Positions 52,966-62,043 of a DNA stretch of 64,000 bases are shown here, piece after piece. The stretch lies in contig CAJUQT010000014.1 of assembly GCA_910588225.1 (NCBI GenBank), positions 18,829 to 82,828 of the forward strand, given 5' to 3'. This DNA comes from an uncultured Acetatifactor sp. (lineage in GTDB: Bacteria; Bacillota; Clostridia; Lachnospirales; Lachnospiraceae). A program made the position numbers and the translations under genes. The notes under the pieces are model-generated. The model was not told the DNA's origin. It ran no database searches and saw nothing but the letters and a program-made list of their open reading frames with translations. Positions within the stretch are counted from its first letter, which is position 1; each line of letters begins with the position of its first letter.

Positions 52966-53676
52966 ATGTACATTTCAATCTGTGACGATGAACCGCAGGA
53001 AACAGAATATCTCTCCACTCTGGTGTCGAAATGGGGCAGGCTATATGGATATCCCTGCGAAATAAAGAGCTTTCCCTCCGCGGAAGCTTTCCTCTTCTCC
53101 TATGCGGAGAACCGCATCTGTGATATTCTCCTGCTGGATGTGGAAATGAGCGGAATTTCAGGTGTGGAGCTGGCCAAACGTATCCGGGAAGATAAGAGCC
53201 GGACCGAAATTATCTTCATCACCTCCCACACAGAATTTATCGGCGAAGGATACGAAGTGGACGCTCTGCACTATCTGGTGAAGCCTGTGGCCGGAGACCG
53301 GCTGATGCCGGTGCTCTCCAAAGCGGCCGGGCGGCTTTCGGCTGAACCGCCCTCTGTGGTCATCACCTGTGAACATGAGACAATCAAGCTGTACGAGACG
53401 GATATTCTGTATGTGGAATCCTTTCTGCACTATATCTCCATTCATACAGGGAAACGGGAATATCGAATCAAGGAAAATATCTCCTCCTTTGCCGCCAGGC
53501 TCAGTCCGGACTTTTTCCGCATTCACCGTTCCTACCTGGTCTCTCTGAAATACGTCACCAGGATTTCGCGCACTTTTGTTACCGTGGAAGACAGTTCCAT
53601 GAAAGAAGCGATTGAGCTTCCACTGGCCAGGGGAAAGTACGACGAGATCAACCGGGCTTTTATCAGCCGGAATTAA
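52966..53676 (+). CDS. LytTR family response regulator
   Basis: A 236-residue regulator. The receiver domain (residues 1–120) has ICDDEPQETEYLSTL with the acidic pair, phospho-acceptor Asp in ILLLDVEMSGISGVELAK, and LHYLVKPV with the conserved Lys. The LytTR DNA-binding domain follows (about 135–236; ETDILYVESFLHYISIH, FFRIHRSYLVSLKYVTRI). The start has AAAAGGAGA upstream. It lies 119 bp after the exporter and 79 bp before its likely kinase. Confidence 0.92.
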   Translation: MYISICDDEPQETEYLSTLVSKWGRLYGYPCEIKSFPSAEAFLFSYAENRICDILLLDVEMSGISGVELAKRIREDKSRTEIIFITSHTEFIGEGYEVDALHYLVKPVAGDRLMPVLSKAAGRLSAEPPSVVITCEHETIKLYETDILYVESFLHYISIHTGKREYRIKENISSFAARLSPDFFRIHRSYLVSLKYVTRISRTFVTVEDSSMKEAIELPLARGKYDEINRAFISRN

Positions 53677-53755
53677 GCAGCAGCAAGTATTTCTGCAAGG
53701 AAAAGTATACAAACACGGATATATATGCTCGCGAGTATAAAATACAGGGCTGACT

Positions 53756-54406
53756 ATGAAAAAGAAAACCTATCTGAGACTTATAGAATATCAAACGGTA
53801 CAATCCAGACAGCATCTGGGCGAAGTACAGAGCATCTACAGAGAAATGCGGGGATATAAGCATGACTTTCATCATCATCTGCAGGCTCTGAAAGGACAGC
53901 TGGAAGCCGGGGAAACCGAACGGGCGCTTGCCTATCTGGAAGAGCTGGACAATCAGCTGTTGAATGTGGATACTTTGCTGAAAACAGGGAATATCTCCCT
54001 GGACGCCATCCTGTCCGCGAAAATCGCACAGGCCAAAGCCGCACAGATTGCAGTCACAGTAAAGGCAAACGTCCCGGACAGGCTCCTTCTCTCCGACCTG
54101 GAGCTCAGCATCATTACCGGCAACCTGCTGGACAATGCCATCGAGGCCTGCCTGGAAGCCAGCGGCGAACGCTTCATCCGTATCTTCATGGGTATGAAGG
54201 GCAAGATGCTTTACTTTTCCATGCTGAACTCCTCCGGCGCCAAAGTCCGTAAGGCCGGCAGTCTGTTCTCTTCTCGCAAAAAAGGCTTCCATGGATTCGG
54301 ACTGCGCCGGGCGGAGGCCATTCTGGAAGAACACGGCGGCTGGTGCAAGTACAACAGCGAAGACGGCGCGTTTACCTCGGAATTCCTGGTGCCGGCTGTG
54401 AAATAA
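53756..54406 (+). CDS. Soluble GHKL-type sensor histidine kinase
   Basis: A 216-residue kinase of the AgrC/GHKL group without membrane segments. The phospho-accepting His is in MRGYKHDFHHHLQALKGQ near residue 37. The ATPase domain has the N-box SIITGNLLDNAIEACLEA and the G-box GFHGFGLRRAEAILEEHGG. AgrC-like kinases usually have five to seven N-terminal helices; here only about 25 residues precede the His box, so any signal must be cytoplasmic or brought by a partner such as the exporter. No strong ribosome-binding site is seen; a palindrome ATGCTCG/CGAGTAT lies about 20–30 bases before the start. Confidence 0.88.
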   Translation: MKKKTYLRLIEYQTVQSRQHLGEVQSIYREMRGYKHDFHHHLQALKGQLEAGETERALAYLEELDNQLLNVDTLLKTGNISLDAILSAKIAQAKAAQIAVTVKANVPDRLLLSDLELSIITGNLLDNAIEACLEASGERFIRIFMGMKGKMLYFSMLNSSGAKVRKAGSLFSSRKKGFHGFGLRRAEAILEEHGGWCKYNSEDGAFTSEFLVPAVK

Positions 54407-54417
54407 TACCTCTTACC

Positions 54418-55694
54418 CTACAAAGTAAACACCTGTGTAAACCGTTTTTTCTGTTCTGAGGAAAGATGATGGCTGACCAGGATCAGTGTCAGTTCAGGTT
54501 TGGACAACAGGTTTTTTCTATTCTGTCTGCATTTTCCTGATCCAATGCACTGGTGCCTTCATCTACCAAAAGAATGGAACGGTTGTGGAGCAATGCTCGC
54601 GCAATCGCCACCCGTTGTTTCTGACCACCGGAAAGATTGCCGCCATTTTCACCCACAATCGTCTCCAGACCGTCGGGCATGGATAACAGGTCGTTTTCCA
54701 GAGCACTATCCTGCAATGCTTTCCAGACCTGCTCTCTGGTAAATTCCCTTCCCATCCCGGAGTTCTCGATTATCCACACGTATTGAACCCATATACTCCG
54801 GCAGACATCCCAGCATAAGTTTCCCTCTTCTCCATTTCCTTCCTCCGACAAACCGGAATTATCATAATTTCCAAAATAAGTATAATTCGTTCCAGCCTGC
54901 ACGATATTCTGGGAATTATACTGTTCTTTCCACTTTTCCTTCTGAAGCAGCGGAGCATCATAATTTCCGGCACATATATAATTCATTCCAGACTGCATAA
55001 AACATCTGGCAATATATAGAAACGGAATAAATGCTGCTGGTTCGACAAGTTCATACGCTTTTACTTCTCCATCTTCCAGTGCTAATTCTATAGATCGCAG
55101 AATCTTCCGTTCCTCTAATGCTCTCAATAATTCCTCCACTGCCTTGCAGGGCATTTCCATCTGTTTTGCCGCTGCTTTCGCTACAAAGTAACTGTGTTTC
55201 CGGCAATGAAGATATTCCAACAGTTCCAGACAGCCTGGTCTGAACAAAAGCTCAAACAGACGGCGATATTCATTTTTTGGCGCAAGCCAAACAGCATAGC
55301 CATCCTTTGACTCCGGCCAAAGAGTAACAAACGATAAATCCTCCGCATGAATATCCAGCAGAATACCTCCTGCTGTCCTGAGCTAACTGAGCATCAACCG
55401 GTTCAGCCCATCACCCATGTCAGGAAGACACGTTTCCAGATATCCCATCTCCGGTATGCCAAGCCCATCGTCAAGCAGATGTTTGACAGATGCCCAGACC
55501 AAACGACAAAGCCTGCTCAATCGCTCCTTTTTAGGGAAAGAACACAGCCAGCTGCCTACCACATCTTCCACATCCACCCGCTCACTCCCATCCCGACCAA
55601 AGAGAGCATCAATAGTAACTCCCAATTCCTCCTGAGTCATACCTGCTGCTTTCCGAAATTTGGAAATCTGTATACCAATCAAATTGTCATTCAT
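54418..55694 (-). pseudogene. HTH regulator gene fused by deletion to the 3' end of an ABC exporter gene
   Basis: From 55694 the frame encodes an XRE-type regulator (DNLIGIQISKFRKAAGMTQ, EELG) that jumps straight to VTIDALFGRDGSERVDVEDV, missing about 30 residues including the DNA-recognition helix. An in-frame TAG at 55383–55385 interrupts it; the same frame then continues (ILLDIHAEDLSFVTLWPESK, FRPGCLELLEYLHCRKHSYF) through the family's C-terminal part. Near 54790 it passes into an ABC exporter ATPase (EFTREQVWKALQDSALE, GENGGNLSGGQKQRVAIARA, LLVDEGTSALDQENADR). A frameshift near 54513 separates the end (SKPELTLILVSHHLSS) down to the stop at 54418. In related genomes such regulators precede ABC exporters, so one locus collapsed onto itself. 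Confidence 0.8.
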
Positions 55695-55730
55695 TTTAAT
55701 AACCATGCTCCCTTCCCAACGATTACTTGT

Positions 55731-55759
55731 ATTTTAGCCAAAAGGAGACTTGGATGCAA
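55731..55759 (-). promoter_or_regulatory. Promoter of the broken HTH gene
   Basis: TTGCAT (55754–55759) and TAAAAT (55731–55736), 17-bp spacer on the minus strand, about 40–50 bp before the start. Confidence 0.55.
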
Positions 55760-55835
55760 GGAAGGTATATTTGGAAAAATCCAACTGTGAATTGATTTTT
55801 GACTTAAAGGCTCTGTCCGCAACAAATATTTACAG

Positions 55836-56609
55836 GTGTATTTCCGCAATTCATGCCCCGTCAGAAACAATTCGTGCCCGGATTGTCTTTTCCCAAATAC
55901 CGAAAATTATGCTCTCCGTCATGTAAATCTGAAATTCAGAATCGGGGAAAAGCTGGCGGTAGTGGGGGTAAACGGCAGTGGAAAGACTACCTTCATCAAG
56001 CTGATGTGCCGTCTGTATGACCCCACGGAGGGAGAAATCCTGCTGAATGGGGTTAATATCAAAAAATACGATTATGACGAATATATGGCCATCTTCTCCA
56101 TCGTCTTCCAGGATTTCCGCCTCTTTGGCTTCCGTCTGGGAGAGAATGTGGCCACCGGACCACAGTATGATAACGAAAAGGCTGTCCGGTGTCTCCGGCA
56201 GGCTGGTTTCGGAGAACGCCTGGCCGCCATGCCGGCCGGCGCAGGAAGCTACCTTTACAAGAGCTTTGATGGCAGCGGTGTGGAGATTTCCGGCGGAGAA
56301 AGTCAGAAAATCGCCCTTGCAAGAGCTCTTTACAAGGATGCGCCCTTCCTGATTCTAGATGAACCAACCTCCGCGCTGGATCCCGTCTCGGAATACGAGA
56401 TCTACAGCAAATTCAACGAAATCGCCGGAGATAAAACCGCCATTTATATCAGCCACCGTCTGGCCTCCTGCCGCTTCTGCGACAAAATAGCCGTATTCGA
56501 CGGCGGAGAAATCATACAGGCCGGAAGCCATGACTCTCTGATTGCCCAGGAAAGCGGCAAATACTATGAACTCTGGCATGCACAGGCACAGTACTATGTC
56601 CGCAGGTAG
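55836..56609 (+). pseudogene. N-terminally truncated ABC exporter (ATPase half only)
   Basis: Of a normal ~600-residue exporter only the C-terminal nucleotide-binding domain remains: LRHVNLKFRIGEKLAVVG, Walker A VNGSGKTTFIKLMCRLYDPT, signature SGVEISGGESQKIALARALY, Walker B FLILDEPTSALDP, AIYISHRLASCRFCDKIAVF. All ATPase motifs are intact. The homologous part begins about residue 20 (FPNTENYAL), just inside the ATPase domain; the membrane domain is missing. The first ~20 residues look like read-in from non-coding sequence. It may still be translated, but cannot transport alone. It is probably the partner of the ABC fragment in the neighbouring pseudogene. Confidence 0.8.
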
Positions 56610-56679
56610 CCTGCGTATAGCATCAGTCACGAAACCTTACTGTCCCCCCTCACAAGGCTCGTTTTTCCCTGCAAAAAGA

Positions 56680-56726
56680 GGTTGTCGCATTAAGCGGCTT
56701 AAATACCAGACATAGATGCGACAGCC
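56680..56726 (-). terminator. Stem-loop terminator between convergent genes
   Basis: Arms GGTTGTCGCAT (56680–56690) and ATGCGACAGCC (56716–56726), continuing with CTCTTTTT on the minus strand, so it can end the FtsX-type transcript; the plus side has CCCCTTTC. A related hairpin lies at 61824. Confidence 0.7.
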
Positions 56727-56853
56727 CCTTTCAATTTCCTTTTTTCGCGGGAAAAACCATTCAGGCAATTATGCCATCGGTTGCAGAAGTATATCCATCC
56801 AGGGCAATTGTTTCATTGCCTACAGAGCCGTATCCACGCAAACGTTTTATCAT

Positions 56854-59121
56854 TTATAGAATAGTATCGTCCCGCAGGGCTTCCACCAGACTGAGCTTCA
56901 GCACCCTGCGGCCGCCGATCCCATAAGCCAGCGCCACACAGCCCAAAGCCGCCAAAAGGAACAGTGCACATGCCAACACCGGCGCCTCCGCCAGAAAGAT
57001 ACCGATTTCCAGATGACTTGCCGTGACCATGACACCTGTGAACAGCACTGTCAGAACCAGTGAAAACAGCATGGGCCGGCCCGCCAGAACCAAAGCTTCG
57101 ATGCGGAACATCTTCCGGATTCCCTCCGGTGTCAGTCCCACGGACAGATACCGGGCGAATTCACGCTTTCTCCTGCGCAGAAATCCCAAAGTATTGGCGA
57201 ACACATTGGCAATTCCAATAATGGCAATCAATACACAGAATGCCCCCAATATCAACATATAGCCATCTATCATTTTATCATTATCAAGCTTCTCCCGGAT
57301 GCGGTTTTCACTTTCCATCTCATATTTCCCGTCCAGAGTCTCCCCTATTTCCGCTTCCAGCCTGTCCAGCAAGGCAAGCTCTGTCCGCTCCCCGGCCAGC
57401 ACCCGAACAAAAGTGTCCCGCTCTGCGCCGCCAATCTGTCCTGCAAATTCCCTCCAGGCAGACAAAGGAATAAACTGCACCAGTTCGGAACTATCCACCG
57501 TTGCATACTCTTCCCGCAGCACAGGTGTCTGCATGGTACAGGCTATAACCGGAAGCTCTGCCATGGAAGTCCCGGCTTCTGCATCCGCAGCTCCCGCTGC
57601 CTGTCCTGCGTTCTGCAGCATTACCGTCTCTATTCCTTCCCGCACATAAGGAACATATTCCCTGGCCCGAAAATTACTGTTTTTACTGTCCCAGAACCGA
57701 TTCAGCAGGATGCATCCGTCCAGCCGGACGGACACGCCGATCTGTTCACAGTATTCCTCAAAGCTTTCATCATCCAGGATGACCAAAGGCGCCGGAAGTA
57801 TCAAAAAACCTTCTTCTGCTGTCACAGAGCCGCCCGCAAAGGATTGGGGTCCTCCCAATGCTGACAATGTTTCGCTGATTTCTCCTTCCGGCAGTCTGCA
57901 TACAGCCCGGGCTTTCTGGTAAATGACAGTGTCTTCCGCCCCGGGCAGTGCTTTCAGCGCCTCCGTTTCTTCAAATGCTTCTATTCCTGTATCCTTCACC
58001 GTTACCATAATGTCCCAGACATCCTGATATTTTGCAAAATAGGTATATTCCGTGCTGATTCTCATCAATGTAAAAGTATTCTCCATAATCAGAAAGCCCA
58101 GAAAAGCAAGGGTCAGGGACAGACTGGTGGTACGCAGGGCTTTCTTCTGCGCCCGCAGCGCATTTCCCGCCAGCTCCCCTTCCATCCCAAATAGAAGAGA
58201 AAGAATTCTGGAATGCTTTCGGGATAAAGGTCCTTTTCCCGCCTTCAGCTGGAACTCTCCCGTTCCCCGAATGGCCTCCAGTGGTGCCAGCCTGCTCAGC
58301 TTTCGGGCCGGCAGCCATGCTGAGAAAAGTACCGTAAAAAGGGACAGCAGAAGGATAAAAGCCAGAATCGCCGGATTCAGTTGGAAAGAAACCGCCCTTC
58401 CTCCCGCCAGGCTCGCCGTTATCAGGCTCATGGCCCGCAAAGTGCCGTAGCACGCCGCCGTTCCCACAAGGATTCCGACCAGAATCGGCGCCAGGGATAG
58501 AACAAGAGCCTCCTGCAGCAGGCAGATTCTGATCTGCCCCGGCGTGGCTCCAATGCTGGAGAAAATCCCGAACTGATGAATTCTGTCACCCATAGATACA
58601 GCGAAAGAATTATGAATAATCAAGATCAGAGAAAAGCATACCACCGCCACAATGGCCAGATACAGCGGCATAATCATCCGCGGTTTCGTATCTCCCGGTA
58701 TACGGATAAAGTACAGGGACAGCAGCTGATAATTATAGTCCGCCCCACTCTCCTCCAACCCCAGTGTCTCCAATAATGCCAGCACATCCCTGTGCACAGT
58801 TCTTTTGTTATGGAAATAAAGGTCCAGTACCGTCCCCTGTTCTCCAGACAGCTCCTCATTGATAACCGCCCTTTCCACATTGGGATATTGATTCACTGCC
58901 AGCAGATCCTCCGCGGTGAACTCTGCGGTGATACGTGCATGCCAGCCGCCTCCGAATTCCTGCTTCGTGGATTCGATGTTGTCCAGCCAGAAGTGGTAGA
59001 ACAGGCCACAGAGCCAGGACAGGAACAGCGCCGCTATGAAGGAGGCCGCCATCACCGAGATACCGGAGGCACGATTATTTTTGATATATCCTGACGAATA
59101 ATCTTTCCACATATGCCTCAC
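56854..59121 (-). CDS. FtsX-type ABC transporter permease
   Basis: A 755-residue MacB/FtsX-like permease. An N-terminal segment (SVMAASFIAALFLSWLCGLF) is followed by an extracellular part, a first FtsX domain of three segments (GDRIHQFGIFSSIGATPGQI is its classic motif), a large extracellular region (about 330–590), and a second FtsX domain (FLRRRKREFARYLSVGLTPE). It works with the ATPase whose gene overlaps by four bases. With the OmpR-type regulator and kinase upstream, the whole resembles antimicrobial-peptide sensing/export modules, but the layout differs from BceB, which has ten segments and one large loop. Confidence 0.9.
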   Translation of the reverse strand: MRHMWKDYSSGYIKNNRASGISVMAASFIAALFLSWLCGLFYHFWLDNIESTKQEFGGGWHARITAEFTAEDLLAVNQYPNVERAVINEELSGEQGTVLDLYFHNKRTVHRDVLALLETLGLEESGADYNYQLLSLYFIRIPGDTKPRMIMPLYLAIVAVVCFSLILIIHNSFAVSMGDRIHQFGIFSSIGATPGQIRICLLQEALVLSLAPILVGILVGTAACYGTLRAMSLITASLAGGRAVSFQLNPAILAFILLLSLFTVLFSAWLPARKLSRLAPLEAIRGTGEFQLKAGKGPLSRKHSRILSLLFGMEGELAGNALRAQKKALRTTSLSLTLAFLGFLIMENTFTLMRISTEYTYFAKYQDVWDIMVTVKDTGIEAFEETEALKALPGAEDTVIYQKARAVCRLPEGEISETLSALGGPQSFAGGSVTAEEGFLILPAPLVILDDESFEEYCEQIGVSVRLDGCILLNRFWDSKNSNFRAREYVPYVREGIETVMLQNAGQAAGAADAEAGTSMAELPVIACTMQTPVLREEYATVDSSELVQFIPLSAWREFAGQIGGAERDTFVRVLAGERTELALLDRLEAEIGETLDGKYEMESENRIREKLDNDKMIDGYMLILGAFCVLIAIIGIANVFANTLGFLRRRKREFARYLSVGLTPEGIRKMFRIEALVLAGRPMLFSLVLTVLFTGVMVTASHLEIGIFLAEAPVLACALFLLAALGCVALAYGIGGRRVLKLSLVEALRDDTIL

Positions 59122-59891
59122 CTCATTTCCGTTTCGGCACTGTGTGCTTCCGTCTCATTCCCGGCGTCGGATATTTTTGCCTCGCCGCCGGCAGCTGCGC
59201 TCCGTACTGTTGTGCCTCTTCTCTCATCACCCACAATGTGTCCGTCCTCCACAGTTACCACCCGGTCCGCCTCCAGCGCCACCTGCGCGTCATGGGTAAT
59301 CAGCAGAATGGTCTGCTGTAAATTCCGGTTAGACAGCTTCAGCATGTCAATGATTTCCCGGGTATTCTTCTGGTCCAGATTGCCCGTGGGCTCGTCCGCC
59401 AGCAGCAGGGCAGGACGATAGATCAGAGACCTGGCGATGGCAGCGCGCTGCTGCTGCCCGCCGGACAGCTGACTGGGCAGAGCTTCCAGCCTGTCCGCGA
59501 TTCCCAGCGTATTTACCACCTGCTCAAAATACGTCTGGTTCACTTTCCTTTTGTCCAGCAGCAGCGGCATCAGAATGTTTTTCCGCACCGTCAGTGTGGG
59601 AATCAGATTATAAAACTGGTAAATCAGCCCCACCTTTCTCCGCCGGAAAATGGCGGACTGTGTCCGGTTCATAGTGGAGATGTCCGTTCCCTCCACGAAT
59701 ACCTTTCCCGACGTGGGCCTGTCCACACTGCCCAGAATATGCAGGAGCGTGGATTTTCCGGAGCCGGATGCCCCTACAATGGCCACAAATTCTCCTTTTT
59801 CCACGGACAGGTCAATCCCGTCCAGGGCTACCACCTGATTGGGTTTGGAACCATATACCTTAATGACTTTCTCGCATTTTAAGATTTCCAA
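59118..59891 (-). CDS. MacB-type ABC transporter ATP-binding protein
   Basis: A 257-residue ATPase: Walker A VGASGSGKSTLLHILGS, signature QLSGGQQQRAAIARSL, Walker B LLADEPTGNLDQKN, H-loop ILLITHDAQVALEADRV. The first ~225 residues are the ATPase; a hydrophilic tail of about 30 residues (AAAGGEAKISDAGNETEAHS) is extra. The start is TTG at 59891 after AAGGTGATG; an ATG nearby is followed at once by a stop. Coupled to the permease by ATGA. Confidence 0.92.
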   Translation of the reverse strand: MEILKCEKVIKVYGSKPNQVVALDGIDLSVEKGEFVAIVGASGSGKSTLLHILGSVDRPTSGKVFVEGTDISTMNRTQSAIFRRRKVGLIYQFYNLIPTLTVRKNILMPLLLDKRKVNQTYFEQVVNTLGIADRLEALPSQLSGGQQQRAAIARSLIYRPALLLADEPTGNLDQKNTREIIDMLKLSNRNLQQTILLITHDAQVALEADRVVTVEDGHIVGDERRGTTVRSAAAGGEAKISDAGNETEAHSAETEMR

Positions 59892-60082
59892 CTACATCAC
59901 CTTACCTTTCCCGGCCTGCTGCTTCCTGATTTGCACCTATTGTTTGTGCCACGGCGGGCGACATGACAAAAAGGGGACATTTTCATTCAGGAAAGCACAG
60001 GCTCCTTGTCTTCTCTGTCATACAGTTGTATCCGCTGTTTTCTGCACAGCTTATTAAAAGTATAGCAGAGAAAAGTGACTGC

Positions 60083-61120
60083 TCAGTGACTGTAGAAGCG
60101 AATCTCAAAACAGGCTCCGCCGCCGTGGAGATTCCGGGCGGTGATAGTCCCGTTCTGCAGCTCCACAATGGCCTTGCTCAGCGCCAGTCCAATGCCGATT
60201 CCGGTTCCCGAGGCATTTTTCCCCCGGTAAAAACGCTGAAAAAGATAATGCAGATCCTCCTCCGCGAATCCTTTCCCGTTGTCCCATATCCGCACTTCCG
60301 TGTATAATGGGTTCTGGGAATACTCACAGAAAACCGTTCCACCCTCCGGGGTATGTTCCACGCAGTTCTTCATCAGGTTACAGAAGGCCTCCATGGTCCA
60401 GTCCTTATCGCCCCGGATCATGGCGCATTCTCCCTCCGGGATAGCCACTGTTACCTTCTTCTCTGCTGCCAGCCCACAGAGCATGTCCGATGCTATTGTC
60501 AGCGCCGTGAAAATGTCCACTTGGGCATAATGCAGTTTCAGGGTGCCAGAGTCAATGCGGGAAAGCTGCAGCAGCGCTTCCTCCAGGGTATTCAGCCGTT
60601 CCAGCTGGCGCCGGATGTTTTCACAGTGCTGCACTGCCGTATGCTGTGTTGCACTATGCGGCATTGCATTATGCTGTACTGCATTATACTGCACCGCAGT
60701 ATTCTGTGTTGCGTCATGTTGTGTTGTTCTGCGCTTCGCCGCATCATGGTAGTATGTGTCATGTTGTCCTGCAGGATCCTCTGCCTGCTCCTGCAAAAGC
60801 TGTAGGGATACGGAAGCCGCTGTAATCGGCGTCTTCAGCTGGTGCGCAATATTCGCCAGATTCTCCGCATAGTTTTCCTTTGCCGCAAGTGCTGTCTCTC
60901 TGGTTCGGTACAAAGTGGTCACCGTCTTATAAATCTCATCTTCCAGCAGGGAAAATTCATCCTCTTTTCTTTGCAGGATGCTTCCCTCTCCGCTTACATT
61001 CACATTCTCAAGATAAACCGTCAGCTCCTGAAGCCGCTTACGTCTTCTCCTTTTCCCTGCAAAACAGACTGTCAGAAAAAGGGCTCCCTCAATCATCAGG
61101 CTCATCGCCATTCCTGTCAT
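60083..61120 (-). CDS. Sensor histidine kinase with a pentapeptide repeat in the dimerisation hairpin
   Basis: A 345-residue kinase. Only one short N-terminal hydrophobic stretch (about 5–20) is followed by a basic RRRRKR segment, so it has almost no extracellular sensor, as in intramembrane-sensing kinases. The phospho-His is His93 in NIAHQLKTPITAAS. Helix 1 of the dimerisation domain runs to about residue 115, then comes a His/Gln/Asn/Thr-rich insertion (about 119–165) of five-residue repeats (QHNAM, PHSAT, QHTAV), and helix 2 resumes with CENIRRQLERLNTLEEALLQ. The ATPase domain has NLMKNCVEHTPEGG, WDNGKGFAEEDL and GTGIGIGLALSKAIVE. Start coupled to the regulator by ATGA. Confidence 0.92.
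   Translation of the reverse strand: MTGMAMSLMIEGALFLTVCFAGKRRRRKRLQELTVYLENVNVSGEGSILQRKEDEFSLLEDEIYKTVTTLYRTRETALAAKENYAENLANIAHQLKTPITAASVSLQLLQEQAEDPAGQHDTYYHDAAKRRTTQHDATQNTAVQYNAVQHNAMPHSATQHTAVQHCENIRRQLERLNTLEEALLQLSRIDSGTLKLHYAQVDIFTALTIASDMLCGLAAEKKVTVAIPEGECAMIRGDKDWTMEAFCNLMKNCVEHTPEGGTVFCEYSQNPLYTEVRIWDNGKGFAEEDLHYLFQRFYRGKNASGTGIGIGLALSKAIVELQNGTITARNLHGGGACFEIRFYSH
60626..60766 (-). repeat. 15-bp minisatellite inside the kinase gene
   Basis: About seven to nine degenerate copies of a 15-bp unit close to CAGCATAATGCAGTA on the minus strand, encoding [Q/P]-[H/Y/N]-[N/D/S/T]-A-[V/M/T]. The best-conserved copies are at 60626–60710. All keep the reading frame. Confidence 0.85.
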
Positions 61121-61788
61121 AAAGTGTCCTCCATACGATATCCAAAGCTTCTGATCGTCCTGATACAGGCCGGATTCCCAAGCTTCTCACGCAGGCGCTT
61201 CATGGTTACGGTCAGAGTATTATCATTGACGTAATTTCCATTCACATCCCACACCTCCGCCAGCAGTTTCTCTCTGGTCACTGTTTTTCCCTTATGCTCC
61301 AGGAGATACCGCAGCAGCTGATACTCAGGCTGACTTAATGATACCTCTTCCTCTTCCCGGTAAGCTGCTATTTTCTCTGTGTCCAGTCGAATGTTGTCGC
61401 AGTACAATTCCCTTCTTTCGATATTCCCAACCCTGCGAAGTATGGCCTGAATCCGGGAATACAGTACTTCCAGGTCAAAAGGTTTGATTACATAATCATC
61501 TGCTCCGTTCTGAAAGCCATTCACAATGTCTGCCGTCTCTCCCTTTACTGTCAGGAACAACACGGGAAGATTCTCCCCAAAGCATCTGCGAATCCAGCCG
61601 CAAAGGATATCGCCGCTTCCATCTGGCAGGTTCCAGTCTATGATGATCATGGCGGGCTGCCTTTTCAGCAGGGCCTGCTTCGCATCGGCCACGGACTCCA
61701 ATATGGTAATATGAAAATCTCTGGCCTCCAGATAGGTCTTTACCCCTTCCGCTATGTCCCTGTCGTCTTCCACATAATAAATCTCCAT
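61117..61788 (-). CDS. OmpR family response regulator
   Basis: A 223-residue regulator. The receiver domain has YYVEDDRDIAEGVKTYL, phospho-acceptor Asp in MIIIDWNLPDGSGDIL and DDYVIKPFDLEVL; the winged-helix DNA-binding domain follows (EVSLSQPEYQLLRYLLEHKG, VNDNTLTVTMKRLREKLG). It is followed by its kinase (four-base overlap) and by the ABC transporter it probably controls. AGAGAGGTAGC precedes the start. Confidence 0.94.
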   Translation of the reverse strand: MEIYYVEDDRDIAEGVKTYLEARDFHITILESVADAKQALLKRQPAMIIIDWNLPDGSGDILCGWIRRCFGENLPVLFLTVKGETADIVNGFQNGADDYVIKPFDLEVLYSRIQAILRRVGNIERRELYCDNIRLDTEKIAAYREEEEVSLSQPEYQLLRYLLEHKGKTVTREKLLAEVWDVNGNYVNDNTLTVTMKRLREKLGNPACIRTIRSFGYRMEDTL

Positions 61789-61823
61789 ATGCTACCTCTC
61801 TGAATATAACAGTTTTTTCAATA

Positions 61824-61859
61824 AGGGCTATCGCACTTATTCGCTTAGCGCACAGCTCT
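61824..61859. repeat. Stem-loop related to the one at 56680
   Basis: Arms near AGGGCTATCGCA and GCGCACAGCTCT, sharing the GGGCTRTCGCA and CGCTTARYGC elements with the stem-loop at 56680–56726. It sits 36 bp upstream of the response-regulator gene, probably inside its 5' untranslated region. Confidence 0.45.
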
Positions 61860-62043
61860 ATCCATAATATTCCAAATTTATACTTCATACAATCTTTTTC
61901 CCAAAAATCTTCTTTCATATGCATTAATGCAATTATTTTTAAAGTATTTGTATAGGCAGAAGTCCTATAATATTTTAGACAGATTGTTGTGGAAAAATAT
62001 TTTTAAGTGTATGCTTTTATCGGTAGAAAGAGGAATTTTTATA

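Noticed and set aside
7550..55385. Recoding of TAG, suggested by amber codons in the ligase tail, the AAA-ATPase gene and the HTH gene
   Set aside because: Other lesions (frameshifts, deletions) accompany two of the three, and intact housekeeping genes use stops normally; no sign of pyrrolysine or suppressor genes.
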